Source: Primulina eburnea
Taxonomy: Eukaryota > Streptophyta > Magnoliopsida > Lamiales > Gesneriaceae
Length of the DNA: 64,000 nt
Direction: 5' to 3'
Assembly (NCBI RefSeq): GCF_022965805.1
Contig: NW_027331510.1
Coordinates: 1,670,408-1,734,407 of the forward strand
Shown: one piece after another, positions 9,941 through 22,383 of the stretch
Layout: every line of letters starts with the position of its first letter
Numbering within the stretch: position 1 is the stretch's first letter
The notes under the pieces: model-generated
The model's input: the letters and a program-made list of their open reading frames with translations, nothing else
Told to the model about the DNA's origin: nothing
Database searches by the model: none
Position numbers and translations under genes: made by a program

Positions 9941-12663
9941 ATGGCTGCCTCCATTACACAGAATACAGTGGCTATCAACTTTCCATCCGTCTTCTCTATG
10001 CCCAACAAGCCAATGAAGGCTATGTTCCGTACAATCGAAGAATCTGGGCTTCGAACTTTTCTGGGCTGTCGATACTCATACTCTGATACATTACTAAAAG
10101 AGTTCTTTGATACTGCTCACATGAAAAATGGAGAAATTCTTTGTTCTGTTCAGAACCAGCACTTCACTTTCACCCAGAAGGTGTTTGCTGAATTGTTCAA
10201 GTTACCAACGGCTGGCGTCACTGACTTCTCTACACTACCGGATGGTAATACTGATATCTGGCGTCAAAACTTTTCACTCACTGCCTCTCCTATCTCTCAC
10301 CCAACATGCCAGAAGCGAGATCTAAAGATCGAATTTCGATTGTTGGCTGATATTGTGGCTAAAGGAATTTTTGCTAAAGCTGGTGCATATGATAAAATCA
10401 CTCTAGAAAAATTTCTTGTTATCACAACCATCTCCTCTAATCTTGGAATCAACTTGTCTTATATCTTTTTCAAAGTTCTGGTAGCCATGGTAAAGAAAAA
10501 CAACCAATCTCAAGGCTTTGCAGTTCCAATATGCCACATGCTAATTTCTGCCGGTGCTCCACCAGTTGATATGATTGAAGTTGGTAAGACCAAGCTGTTC
10601 TCATGGGTATCGGTTGACAAATTCATTAAGAAAAACAAACCTACGGATGAAGAATTCGTCCCTGTCAAAACAGAAACTGGTGTTGAATTTGTGAAACAGA
10701 AGAAAGCGATTGTCTCCACTCCCAAGGAAACAAAAAGGAAGCTGGTTCTGAAATCCAGTTCTGACGATGAATCTAAGGATGACATTCCGGTTTCACAAGT
10801 GTTCAAAAAGAAACGAACCGTTACTTCTAAATCAACGAAGATTAAGCTGATCAAGCATATTTCTGCACCACTTATTCCTGCACCTATCCCTTCAGTATCG
10901 GTTACCAAGTTAAAAGGTATTCAAATTACAGACACAGATATCCAATCATCTTATTCAGGAGTTCCGATTATTCTCTCCTCAGACAAAGGCAAACAGGTTA
11001 TGAGTACCAATCCACCCAAAAACAATGAAGTTCATACAACAATCATCCTCACAAGTCAGCGTGTTAATGAAGCTGTTCAGTCAAAAATCAAGATGTTTGA
11101 TAAATGGGTCAAATATCGCACTGCTGTCCCTTTTGATTCGCTCCTCCAAACCGGGAAAATAAAGGCTGCTGCAAAACTTGAACGGTCCATTTTGGAATGG
11201 GCTGAAACATCAGACATTCAAACCGCTCTTCAAAGACGCGACTTTATAGAAATTCAAATGAAAGAAAGCACTGTTCGAATCATCATACAGTTAAAAAGGA
11301 AAAATTTTGATCCCTCTAGTCCTACTGCTCAAGATGACTCTGCAGTCATATCTCAACTTGAAATGGACGCTCTGTCTCTTGCTATGTCAGTCGCTCACAT
11401 GCGACATAAGCTCAATCTTCCAGCTATTGCAGAACAGAGTAAGTTTGACTCTTTGATGGATGTTCATAACGACCTTAGCAACCAGTTCCACCTATTGCCT
11501 CTCAGAAGGCTTCTTCGTCTAATCCTTGCACTAGCTCTAAACCCACTTCACCAGACGTTATGACAACAGCTCAGCTGGAGCTAGATCTTATTCAGGTTAC
11601 TCAGCGGTCAGAACAACAACTAGCCTCCCCCGCTGGTCAAGATATTTTATCTGATACACATGCTAAATCTGCATCACCCGAAGTTCTTGTTGAAACCAAT
11701 CAACCAACTCATGAAGAAACCGCTCCCACACCCTCTGAAACACTTCTGAAAGAAGACTCTTCGAATGCCGAACAACAATGCGGTCTAGATATTTCGGTTG
11801 TCCCAGTTGTTTCTTCACCGCATTCTGATACTGGCATCCTTGCTTCACAGCCTCTTGTTGAGTCAAACAAAGCTTCAGCTCTTTCAGTCGATGAAGCAGA
11901 ACAGTTTCTTTCTGACTTTGATGCTGCTCAACCATATCAAGAGTCGCTTATCTCTTCACAAGATCATCTTCAGGTTGATACTCCGATGGTATTTCAAGAG
12001 CAGCTCTCATCCTCTCCGACAGAGTTACAGGAAGCTGAGATACCCATCTCATCAAAGCCTTCCTCTCCCAATGATCTAATTGCCAAACCAGAGGAAGCCA
12101 AGCTCATTGGCTCAGCATCTTTTGTCTCAACTGACGACATTGATCAATTTATTGAGAGTATCACGGCGGAACCTCTTGCCATTGATCCTTCGCCATCATC
12201 TGCCAAAGCAACCTCTTCCACATTAATTGCTTTCAAGGCCAAACTACTTGCTGATCCCGAAGCACCTGAAGAAGAAGAAATTGTTGAAGCAAACTTCCAT
12301 CAGGATCTTCTGAGCCGACTTGCCAATATGGATCAGTCTATCCTCGCTCTAAATCGCAAGCAATTTGATCTAAAAGAAGATCTACAGACTATCAAGAGTG
12401 CCATCTCTAAGGATTTTGCTGCCATCACTACAAAAGTTTCCAACAATCAGTCGATTAATGTCAACATGTGCCTTGGTCTTTCGTCCCAAATCACTCGTAT
12501 TGAACAACGAATGGATGCCCAAGGTGCTCAACTCACAGAAATTATGGACTTTCTTGTTAATGGTGATGTCAAAAAGGGGGAAAGAGAGCAAGAAAAGCTT
12601 CTTCAAAAGGAATTGGCCGCTCTAAAGAAAAAGGAAGCCAAAGGATCAGAACTTAAGAAATAG
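9941..12663 (+). pseudogene. extra sense ORF of the copia element, about 900 aa, split by one frameshift
   Basis: Start chosen at 9941 (AAAATGGCTGCC context); an upstream in-frame ATG at 9830 adds 37 unconvincing residues. The N-terminal 200 residues (MAASITQNTVAINFPSVF, then GLRTFLGC, FTQKVFAELFKLP, EFRLLADIVAKGIF) resemble the 'putative plant transposon protein' type that accompanies asterid retroelements. That is recall, not a search. A Lys/Ser/Pro-rich middle follows. The C-terminal part (11560-12663) is acidic and then a coiled-coil (QSILALNRKQFDLKEDL, QITRIEQRMDAQGAQL). The halves are in different frames with stop and start overlapping (ATGA, 11560-11563). Frame 1 reads coding-like from about 11483, so one indel split a single protein. 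Position is that of env-like ORFs, but no signal peptide or membrane segment is seen. Confidence 0.7.
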
Positions 12664-12754
12664 TAATCTTGTTTAGTAATTGTTGTTTCAGGGATGAAAT
12701 ACAATTGGTTCTCTGTTCTGATCAACAAAATTTCAGCTCAGTTTTATCATCACC

Positions 12755-12767
12755 AAAAAGGGGGAAA
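12755..12767 (+). other. copia polypurine tract
   Basis: A-rich then G-rich run AAAAAGGGGGAAA immediately before the 3' LTR; primes plus-strand synthesis. Confidence 0.85.
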
Positions 12768-12768
12768 T

Positions 12769-13916
12769 TGTTAAGAAATGAAATTTCAGGAATTTTGGTG
12801 TATTACAAATTTGTAATCAACCGCGGCTGGAAATTCTCAATCGCTGATATTCAACCGCTTATTCTTGAGATTACAGCTATAGTGAACCGGTTCATTTAAG
12901 AGACTCACTTATGGCTAAACGACATTCTCTGACCGATTGTATGCATTCAAATCCTCGAAGACAACGATCTCACATCAATTCCAAGATAGATGTGCATTTA
13001 TCTCTCCATCCCATAAAGGAAGTTCAAAGACAGTATTCGTGGTCTGATGCTATCTGCACAGTCGCCTAAAGTAGTAAACCTCAAGAAAAGAGCTTCAAAT
13101 TTATGTTAAGCAAAAGGAAGATTAAATGCGAACATTTATTGCTCATAAAGATGAAAGTGACCTATCTGATTCAGAAGCTCGGGTTTACGTTAACTGTACT
13201 TTCTGACCGTTAAATCATTCGGCTATATCATCTGAGAGGAATGCAAGTCAATCTCACGCAAGCTATACAACTCATATGTTCGTTCAAAGAATCCTCTAAG
13301 CTTGTAGTCAAGAAATCTCAGAGCGCAATCTCAGTCAATATTTATCTTCGCTCTTTTTTGCACGCAGCTATACAGAAACATATTTGATCATTCAATGATC
13401 TTTTCGTGCTACTGAAACAAACTACTACTCGATATCAATAACCTGTTGGTTATTTGATTCAAACTTGTGATGGCTGGTGAACCAAGGGTTCTTAATATCC
13501 AGTAGTGTAAAGGGATCACTAAGAGTTCCATACAGGCAGTGTGATAAGTCCTGGTTGGATTGGGCTGTTACAAACGTTTTGTAAAGTCAAAGTCTTTTAG
13601 TGGAATCCTTCCTGAAAGAGGAAGAAGGGGTGACGTAGGAGTCTTCAATCTCCGAACATCCATAAAAACTCTGTGTCTCTTACTTCGTGCAAACTGTTAT
13701 TTGTTACTCATATTCTTGCTGTTTAGTTTGTCAAATCTCTAGAAATATCTGTCGAAAAATGTGAACCGTTTTCCGCACACTTCAGTAGTTCACCTCTTTC
13801 GACTGCTTGAGAAAGAATTTTTCGAACCGCCTGAAAACGGTTGAAAATATAATTTTAAATAAGAAAATTTGAAAGAGTTCATTCACCCCCCTCTAAACTC
13901 TTTCCCGATCCCAACA
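12769..13916 (+). repeat. copia 3' LTR
   Basis: 1148 bp, TGTTAAG...CCCAACA, differing from the 5' LTR only at scattered single bases. It is followed directly by the target-site duplication TTTAG (13917-13921). Confidence 0.97.
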
Positions 13917-13921
13917 TTTAG

Positions 13922-14148
13922 TTAATTAAGAAAATTTAATTTGACAATCACTATGTGTACTGTACATTGTGATTTTAGTTTTGGTAAAATTTATTATTTT
14001 ATTAATTTTATTTTTATTATTTTTTCATTATGAATAATATTTGGATTAAAAATATATTCGCTAATTTGATAGACCTGTCATTATGTTATAATCACGCAGA
14101 TTGAAAAATGTTATATATATATATAAGTGAATATATATGATCTATCGT
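13922..14148 (+). mobile_element. Helitron-like copy 2, right part
   Basis: Resumes the sequence interrupted at 2471. It aligns with about 1755-1985 of copy 1 (shared ATGTTATAATCACGC, GATTGAAAAATG and ATATATATGAT). The 3' hairpin and CTAG end of copy 1 are missing here. The sequence runs into the TCTATATCTATTATC start of the next AT-rich element. Confidence 0.45.
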
Positions 14149-14340
14149 CATATCTATATCTATTATCTATTACTATTATAAATATATGAGTTTGAATTGT
14201 GAATTTACATCTATATCCTTATCTTCATTAAATAATATTCATTAATACATGTCACTTTGTTTGTTTTGTTTTCATCTATTAATTAACGGAATCTAAACTA
14301 AATTGAAGAAAAATAAAATTTATCATTCATTTTTTACAAT
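14149..14340. repeat. AT-rich subrepeat preceding the triplicated segment
   Basis: The block starting TATTACTATTATAAATAT and containing GAGTTTGAATTGTGAATTTA recurs inside each downstream unit (about 14645, 16020 and 17395). It is therefore a partial extra copy of the unit's internal sequence. The TC-plus-AT-rich start resembles a Helitron 5' end. No genes. Confidence 0.5.
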
Positions 14341-17300
14341 CTATTTTTTTAAAAAAAAACTTATATCTATAATGAAATTTCTAAACTAAATCGAAAAAAA
14401 AATGTATTATTCATTTTTTGTGATGAAATTTGCAATCCATTTTTTTAAAAAAACTTAATATATATAATGAGATCAAAATGATAACAATAATGAATATGCG
14501 TTTTGTTTTGTTTTTTTCTAGCTATTAATGACTTCTAATATATGTTTTGATTTATTTTTTCCAAACTATTAATGACTTCTAAAATAAATTGAAGAAAAAT
14601 AAAATTTAGATAATGAAATACTTAGCTACCATTTTTCTATTATTACTATTATAAATATATGAGTTTGAATTGTGAATTTACATCTATATCCTTATCTTCA
14701 TTAAATAATATTCATTAATACATGTCACTTTGTTTGTTTTGTTTTCATCTATTAATTAACGGAATCTAAACTAAATTGAAGAAAAATAAAATTTAGCATT
14801 CATTTTTTGCAATCCATTTTTTTTTAAAAAAAACTTATATCTTTAATGAAATTCACAAATATAACAATAATAAATATATATTTTTTGTTTATTTTTTCCT
14901 AGCTATCAATTACTTCTAAAATAAATTGAAAAAAAAAGAAATTTAATTATATTTTTTAGAATGAAAAATTTAGCTACCATTTTTTAAAATGAAATTTAAA
15001 TTTATCTTCCAATTTTTTGAATGAAACTTGCACTTAGTTTTTTTAAAAAATATACATCTTTAATAAAATGTTTTGATTTGTTTTTTCATCTATTAGTGTA
15101 TCATAAAATAAATTGAAGAAAAATAAAATTCAGTTACCATTTATTGGAATGAAATTTGCACTCTACGTTTTTTAAAAGAACTATATTTTTAATGAAATTT
15201 AAAATAAATAGAAGAATAATGAAATTTACGTTCTATTTTTAAAAAAAATGAATTATGTTCTTGTTTTAAAAATAATTAATTTTATTTTATTTATCTTTAT
15301 TTTTTGTTTGTTTTGCGAACCCTATCTTTATTTTTTAGGATGTCTTTTTGTTTGATTTCAATTTTTTCATTAATTATTAAATTTTAAAATAAATAGTATA
15401 AAAATGAAGTTTACGTTTTTGTTCAAAATTTTATGGTTATCCAATTTTTTAGTAAGTACTCTTCTGTAAAACGGTATCAAGTAGATATATCTATAAGACG
15501 AGTCGACATTTTTTATTAATTAATGTTAATGCATTTTAAAATAAATCGAATAAAAATGAAGTTTACACTATTATTCAAAATTTTATAGTTATCCAATTTT
15601 TGAGTAGGTCTTCTGTGAGACGGTTTTGTTGGAACTTTTCAAGTTCGCAATCTTGATTTTGATGTTAACAAAACTTGATAATCTTTGTGACTAATAATCT
15701 ATCTTAGTGTGCAGAAGCTATTTTTTTTAAAAAAAACTTATATCTATAATGAAATTTCTAAACTAAATCGAAAAAAAAATGTATTATTCATTTTTTGTGA
15801 TGAAATTTGCAATCCATTTTTTTAAAAAAACTTAATATATATAATGAGATCAAAATGATAACAATAATGAATATGCGTTTTGTTTTTTTTTTTTCTAGCT
15901 ATTAATGACTTCTAATATATGTTTTGATTTATTTTTTCCAAACTATTAATGACTTCTAAAATAAATTGAAGAAAAATAAAATTTAGATAATGAAATACTT
16001 AGCTACCATTTTTCTATTATTACTATTATAAATATATGAGTTTGAATTGTGAATTTACATCTATATCCTTATCTTCATTAAATAATATTCATTAATACAT
16101 GTCACTTTGTTTGTTTTGTTTTCATCTATTAATTAACGGAATCTAAACTAAATTGAAAAAAATAAAATTTAGCATTCATTTTTTGCAATCCATTTTTTTT
16201 TAAAAAAAACTTATATCTTTAATGAAATTCACAAATATAACAATAATAAATATATATTTTTTGTTTATTTTTTCCTAGCTATCAATTACTTCTAAAATAA
16301 ATTGAAAAAAAAGAAATTTAATTATATTTTTTAGAATGAAAAATTTAGCTACCATTTTTTAAAATGAAATTTAAATTTATCTTCCAATTTTTTGAATGAA
16401 ACTTGCACTTAGTTTTTTTAAAAAATATACATCTTTAATAAAATGTTTTGATTTGTTTTTTCATCTATTAGTGTATCCTAAAATAAATTGAAGAAAAATA
16501 AAATTCAGTTACCATTTATTGGAATGAAATTTACACTCTACGTTTTTTAAAAGAACTATATTTTTAATGAAATTTAAAATAAATAGAAGAATAATGAAAT
16601 TTACGTTCTATTTTTTAAAAAAATGAATTATGTTCTTGTTTTAAAAATAATTAATTTTATTTTATTTATCTTTATTTTTTGTTTGTTTTGCGAACCCTAT
16701 CTTTATTTTTTAGGATGTCTTTTTGTTTGATTTCAATTTTTTCATTAATTATTAAATTTTAAAATAAATAGTATAAAAATGAAGTTTACGTTTTTGTTCA
16801 AAATTTTATGGTTATCCAATTTTTTAGTAAGTACTCTTCTGTAAAACGGTATCAAGTAGATATATCTATAAGACGAGTCGACATTTTTTATTAATTAATG
16901 TTAATGAATTTTAAAATAAATCGAATAAAAATGAAGTTTACACTATTATTCAAAATTTTATAGTTATCCAATTTTTGAGTAGGTCTTCTGTGAGACGGTT
17001 TTGTTGGAACTTTTCAAGTTCGCAATCTTGATTTTGATGTTAACAAAATTTGATAATCTTTGTGACTAATAATCTATCTTAGTGTGCAGAAGCTATTTTT
17101 TTTAAAAAAAACTTATATCTATAATGAAATTTCTAAACTAAATCGAAAAAAAAATGTATTATTCATTTTTTGTGATGAAATTTGCAATCCATTTTTTTAA
17201 AAAAACTTAATATATATAATGAGATCAAAATGATAACAATAATGAATATGCGTTTTGTTTTTTTTTTCTAGCTATTAATGACTTCTAATATATGTTTTGA

Positions 17301-18468
17301 TTTATTTTTTCCAAACTATTAATGACTTCTAAAATAAATTGAAGAAAAATAAAATTTAGATAATGAAATACTTAGCTACCATTTTTCTATTATTACTATT
17401 ATAAATATATGAGTTTGAATTGTGAATTTACATCTATATCCTTATCTTCATTAAATAATATTCATTAATACATGTCACTTTGTTTGTTTTGTTTTCATCT
17501 ATTAATTAACGGAATCTAAACTAAATTGAAGAAAAATAAAATTTAGCATTCATTTTTTGCAATCCATTTTTTTTAAAAAAAAACTTATATCTTTAATGAA
17601 ATTCACAAATATAACAATAATAAATATATATTTTTTGTTTATTTTTTCCTAGCTATCAATTACTTCTAAAATAAATTGAAAAAAAAAAGAAATTTAATTA
17701 TATTTTTTAGAATGAAAAATTTAGCTACCATTTTTTAAAATGAAATTTAAATTTATCTTCAAATTTTTTGAATGAAACTTGCACTTAGTTTTTTTAAAAA
17801 ATATATATCTTTAATAAAATGTTTTGATTTGTTTTTTCATCTATTAGTGTATCCTAAAATAAATTGAAGAAAAATAAAATTCAGTTACCATTTATTGGAA
17901 TGAAATTTATACTCTACGTTTTTTAAAAGAACTATATTTTTAATGAAATTTAAAATAAATAGAAGAATAATGAAATTTACGTTCTATTTTTTAAAAAAAT
18001 GAATTATGTTCTTGTTTTAAAAATAATTAATTTTATTTTATTTATCTTTATTTTTTGTTTGTTTTGCGAACCCTATCTTTATTTTTTAGGATGTCTTTTT
18101 GTTTGATTTCAATTTTTTCATTAATTATTAAATTTTAAAATAAATAGTATAAAAATGAAGTTTACGTTTTTGTTCAAAATTTTATGGTTATCCAATTTTT
18201 TAGTAAGTACTCTTCTGTAAAACGGTATCAAGTAGATATATCTATAAGACGAGTCGACATTTTTTATTAATTAATGTTAATGCATTTTAAAATAAATCGA
18301 ATAAAAATGAAGTTTACACTATTATTCAAAATTTTATAGTTATCCAATTTTTGAGTAGGTCTTCTGTGAGACGGTTTTGTTGGAACTTTTCAAGTTCGCA
18401 ATCTTGATTTTGATGTTAACAAAACTTGATAATCTTTGTGACTAATAATCTATCTTAGTGTGCAGAAG
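14341..18468. repeat. three tandem copies of a 1376-bp AT-rich unit
   Basis: Units run 14341-15717, 15718-17092 and 17093-18468 (1377, 1375 and 1376 bp). They are nearly identical, differing mostly in A/T-run lengths. Each unit ends with the first 92 bp or so of a copia LTR (TGTTGGAACTTTTCAAG, at 15627, 17002 and 18378) and joins the next unit at the trinucleotide CTA. No coding capacity is seen. The copies arose after a copia LTR had landed at the right end. Confidence 0.95.
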
Positions 18469-19474
18469 CTAGGATCAGTCGAGGTGTTTGCGTCACAACT
18501 GAAGACTCAACTGATTGCACAAACTGAATCAGTCTAACCGTTACGTCAATTGAGCAGTCCAGTTGATTGTCCAGTTGATAGGTGGTTCAGCAGGAGAACC
18601 TCAGAAGCCTGGCCAGCCGAAGGAGTGTTCAACTGTGAAGAAACCCAGCTGATCAGTTCGACTGAATCAGTGAAATTAGTTCAGCTGACGAGCCAACTGA
18701 TTTCACCTCAACAACTGAAGATCAGTTCAACTGACCAGTTCAGAACTTCAGTTAGGAGCAATCAGTTGCGGAACACGACAGTCAACATTATCGGAATCCA
18801 GCTGTGCGCAAAGGTACAAAATCAATTGTCCTGTCAAAGGACAAATAGACGTTGCATCAGAGCATTAAAGACAAGCGCTCCAGCAGGGCAGTCGAAAAGT
18901 CGAGACACAAAGTTCAAGGAGCCAATTCAAATGCAACGGATACAAAAAATGAGTCTCACTGTACGATCAGTTTATCGCGCCTATATAAATAGAAGAACAT
19001 TGAAGATTCATAAGACGATACAGAGAGTGAAAAGGGCACGCTTATTTATTTATCAGCTTTCAAGAAGCAATCAGCCCATAGGGATTCAAAAGATTTATCA
19101 GCTTAGTTTAGAATCTCATCTCCCTCAGTGTGTGAGAACATCCTTGTTCAGTTCTCACACACAAACACTCTCACAATCACTCAGATACAGTCTTGCACAA
19201 AGACGTTAAACTTGTGTATATATCTTTGACACGTAGACGTTAAAGAAGGGTTGGCTGGAAGGTGTTGCCTTCAGTCTAGGCTCGGAGTTCAGTTTAGGCA
19301 GTAATGTAAGTCCTAGCTGAGTGGGTTTGTACAAGGTGTTGTATAAATCAAAGTCTTCAAGTGGATCCTACTCGAGGCGATAGAAGGGGTGACGTAGGAG
19401 CAGTTGAAGTCTCCGAACATCAATAAACATATCTTGTGTACTTAACTGATTAACTGTTGTTTTCAAATTGTTTA
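18378..19474 (+). mobile_element. truncated Ty1/copia LTR
   Basis: Starts TGTTGGAACTTTTC and has a clear TATA box, TATATAAAT at 18982-18990. The 3' part shares the block GAAGGGGTGACGTAGGAG and TCTCCGAACATC with the complete copia LTR at 2472. It is cut at 19474 by gypsy element A and does not resume after A. The 219-codon ORF at 18550-19209 crosses the TATA box and has LTR-like composition, so it is not taken as a gene. Confidence 0.8.
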
Positions 19475-20131
19475 TGTAACGTACCGAACTTTTACTACTT
19501 GAAATTTGCGGAAAAATTTAAAATTTTCTTAAAAGTAAACATTCATACGGTAGTCACTCATCATTCATAAAAAGGTTTTGAAATTATCCATCGCCAACAT
19601 AATTTTCAAAAAGGAAAACTGTCTCAAAGTATCTCACATCCAAAATCATAAAATCAGAGTACTTGAAATGATTGCATAAAACATAAACTTAAACTAGGCG
19701 GTCCTCGGGTTTAGCCTCCCACTCAGTGCAAGCCTGCCCCTTGGTCGCCACCTCCGGTCTCCTCATCAACATACTCACCTGCATCGATCAAGTCTAGTGA
19801 GTCTAAAGACTCAACACGTATAAACTGAGAATAACGAGTACTACATAATAAAATCGCATGCATCTTAAAAACAGGACATACATAACTTTAAACTTGAACT
19901 TGCATAAACTTCAACTTGAAATAAACTTGAACTTGAACATACATACTATGACGTGCCATGAACATAAACTTCTCTTAAACATGCTTTCATACTTCAACAT
20001 ACTTAACTTCATCATTTTACGTAGATGATGTTTCAAAGCAAGTGACCCTTAACATGATAAACGCCTGATCAGACACACCACAGTACTGGGCTAACAGGGA
20101 CGTATCCACTGCCGCATACATGAGATCCCCG

Positions 20132-20245
20132 TTCATAATTTAACGGGCCAGTTGGTCCACGTTCATAATTTAACGCTTTCCAACCACGATCTAACCCGTT
20201 CATAATTTAACGGGCGGATTGGTCCCCGTTCATAATTTAACGGTT
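20132..20245. repeat. four copies of an interrupted palindrome, CGTTCATAATTTAACG
   Basis: The 16-mer CGTTCATAATTTAACG occurs four times in about 115 bp, twice extended to CCGTTCATAATTTAACGG, with gaps containing TTGGTCC or TTTCCAA. Arms CCGTT and AACGG are inverted. The other A LTR carries it (about 27940-28055), and element B carries the same motif on the other strand near 44315-44400 (CGTTAAATTATGAACG). Confidence 0.85.
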
Positions 20246-20574
20246 TCCAATCTTTAACTTTCTTTGGTCACAAGACATTTAGCATACCTCAAAAACTTAA
20301 AATACTTTCTTTGCACGTCATACATACTTACTTGGCGTTGAGAGATTCGTTGGACTTCGACTGGGGCCGTTGCTGCAACAAACTAACATGACATTCCATA
20401 CTTAACTTGCATAACTTAAACGTAGAAAATCATACTTACTCTCAAGCTCAATCATATCTTAGGACCTTCTATAATTTCTCATGACATGACCTTAATAATC
20501 CTTGCACTAAGCCATAACATCAAACTTAAAAATAAAAAAATTATTTTTCCCATGACAGTGTGTACACGGACCCC

Positions 20575-20823
20575 TAGCCCGGGTCCGTGTACGGGTCCGT
20601 CTACCTACTGTGAAGGAAGTGCTCGAGAAGAAGAGGGGCACGGACCCCGTGCTTGGATCCGGGTGAGGGTCCGTGTAGGTACTGCATGGTATGTGTCGTG
20701 AAGAGGAAGGGGCACAGACCCCGTGTAAGGGTCCGGGTATGGGTCCGTGCTGGCTCGTTAACATGACACTGAATGGAAAACAAAGGCATGGACCCCGTGC
20801 CTGGGTCCGTGTTTGGGTCCGTG
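20575..20823. repeat. GGGTCCGTG palindrome array in the A 3' LTR
   Basis: Units begin at 20575, 20639, 20713 and 20787. A typical unit is CACGGACCCCGTG followed by two direct copies of GGGTCCGTG about 12 bp apart, so one inverted and two direct half-sites. Linkers (about 36 bp) contain GGAAAACAAAGG just before the unit. The array lies inside the predicted leader intron of this element. Confidence 0.93.
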
Positions 20824-22347
20824 TTCGCTCGTTGCTTCGAAACCTGCGAGAAAACTTATGCACATGCCTAATCTCCCAATTGCACCTCAATGGAACGAAA
20901 TTTAACATCTTAGGCCCTTCTTAGAACACCATAACATTGCATCAAAACTTATACAAACACCTCAAAATACGACGTCCACTATACTACACAACGCAACACC
21001 AATAATGCAATTAACCTCAATCACTTTCCTACAACTTTAAACTAATTCAAACGCCTAACAACAACATCAAAACCTTAAAAATACACCAAACCTCAATACT
21101 AACATGCTTATACGCAGCAACGATCGCCCGTCGGTTTCCAACGAAGCCTGAAACATAAAACTTCAAGAATACATTGTTATCAAACTTTTCTTAAAAATTA
21201 CAGTTTGAGCAGTCACACGAAAAACATCATAACTCTCTCATTTTTCGTCCAAAAATCTCGTACTTTATATCAAATCGAAGGTATCAAAAAGTTCTACGTT
21301 TTTCTAGTTGAAAGTTTTCTCAAACTATGAACAGAAAAATCGCAGTATTTGAAAAGACAGCAAAAACGAGTTTTAGATCTAAAATTTTTTCTTTGAAATT
21401 GATCCGCTCAAACTACTAACATCATACATAACTTTTACGCATAAAAACAACGCAATACAATATATGACTTGATCGACACAACAAGAACAGAATATACGTG
21501 TCTTTATGATGATAACGTTACCGAAAGACGACACTGAAGCGGAGATGGAGAGAGGCTTGATCCGGGACGAATGTGGCACCGTTTTTCTTGAAATAAAATC
21601 ACGAAATCTGCTGGAATTTGAAGGAAAAAAGGGGCGGCTGCTGGCTATAGAAGAACCCTAGCTTTTTCTCTCAAAAATAATAAAAAATAGATTGAAACTT
21701 GTGTGTGTGTTTAGGCGCCTATTACTGTGTGTAAAAGTGTGTTTGTGTGTGTGTAGCGTGTGTTTTAGAATAGTTTAGGGAATTGATTTTGCTTAATTAA
21801 AATAAATGACATGCTGATCCAATGCAAATAAAAAGTTAGCTCAATTAATAAATTAGTTAGAGATACTAACTCTACTCACTTTTAAATAAAACTCTTTAAT
21901 TAAAATATAACACACACCATACTAGACTTTAAAAGTTCTAAAATTATAAACTCACAAAATAATTAATTTAGGATTTAAACTACTAACATCTCATAAAATA
22001 CTAATTTTAAAAGTTTTAAACTCTTAAAATTACTAAATAATGATTTAGGCTCAAAAATGCTAAAACTCGCTAAATTATTTAAAATGCCCCCAAACTCAAC
22101 TTAAAATAAAATACCATTTTTAAAATTGCCAAAAATCGTCACCGGGTCTTTTCCTCAATCCCGCCTCGAATGATCGCCTGAAACATGAAACTCGAAAGAC
22201 ATTTTAACGTGTATCACGTAACATAATTTAATTTAAAATAGTGCATTTAAATAAATTATGCATGACTAAACTCCTTTAAAATAAATTAAATGCTTTAATA
22301 ATTTAATTAAATGCATGGGTTTTACGAGTACGATATTGGGCTCTACA

Positions 22348-22365
22348 GTTCCTCCCCCACTTATA
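22348..22365 (-). other. element A polypurine tract
   Basis: On the minus strand TATAAGTGGGGGAGGAAC lies directly before the 3' LTR. Confidence 0.85.
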
Positions 22366-22383
22366 TAAATTTTGTCTTCGAAA

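Larger units (their letters stand above)
2472..13916 (+). mobile_element. complete Ty1/copia retrotransposon with extra ORFs
   Basis: Two LTRs (2472-3620 and 12769-13916) of about 1.15 kb begin TGTTAAG and end CCCAACA. They are flanked by identical 5-bp duplications TTTAG (2467-2471 and 13917-13921). A primer-binding site TGGTATCAGAGC (initiator Met tRNA) lies at 3623-3634 and a polypurine tract at 12755-12767. Domain order is gag, protease, integrase, reverse transcriptase, RNase H, which is diagnostic of Ty1/copia. Between RNase H and the 3' LTR are about 3.9 kb of additional sequence with an antisense ORF and a long sense ORF. The LTRs are still very similar and the TSD is perfect, but gag-pol carries four nonsense codons and three frameshifts, so this copy cannot make its own full polyprotein. 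Confidence 0.97.
19475..22347 (-). repeat. element A 3' LTR
   Basis: On the plus strand it runs from TGTAACGTACCGAAC to GGGCTCTACA. It holds the palindrome array 20575-20823, four copies of CGTTCATAATTTAACG (20132-20245), exon-like blocks at 21114-21147 and 20332-20372, and TG-rich microsatellites at about 21699-21757. Confidence 0.95.

Noticed and set aside
18550..19209. 219-codon ORF
   Set aside because: It lies inside a copia LTR across the TATA box, has LTR-like Gln/Ser-rich composition and no homology that I recognise.
20507..20908. 133-codon minus ORF and its copies at 28.3-28.7 kb
   Set aside because: Again produced by the palindrome array; GC-rich repeats lack stops.
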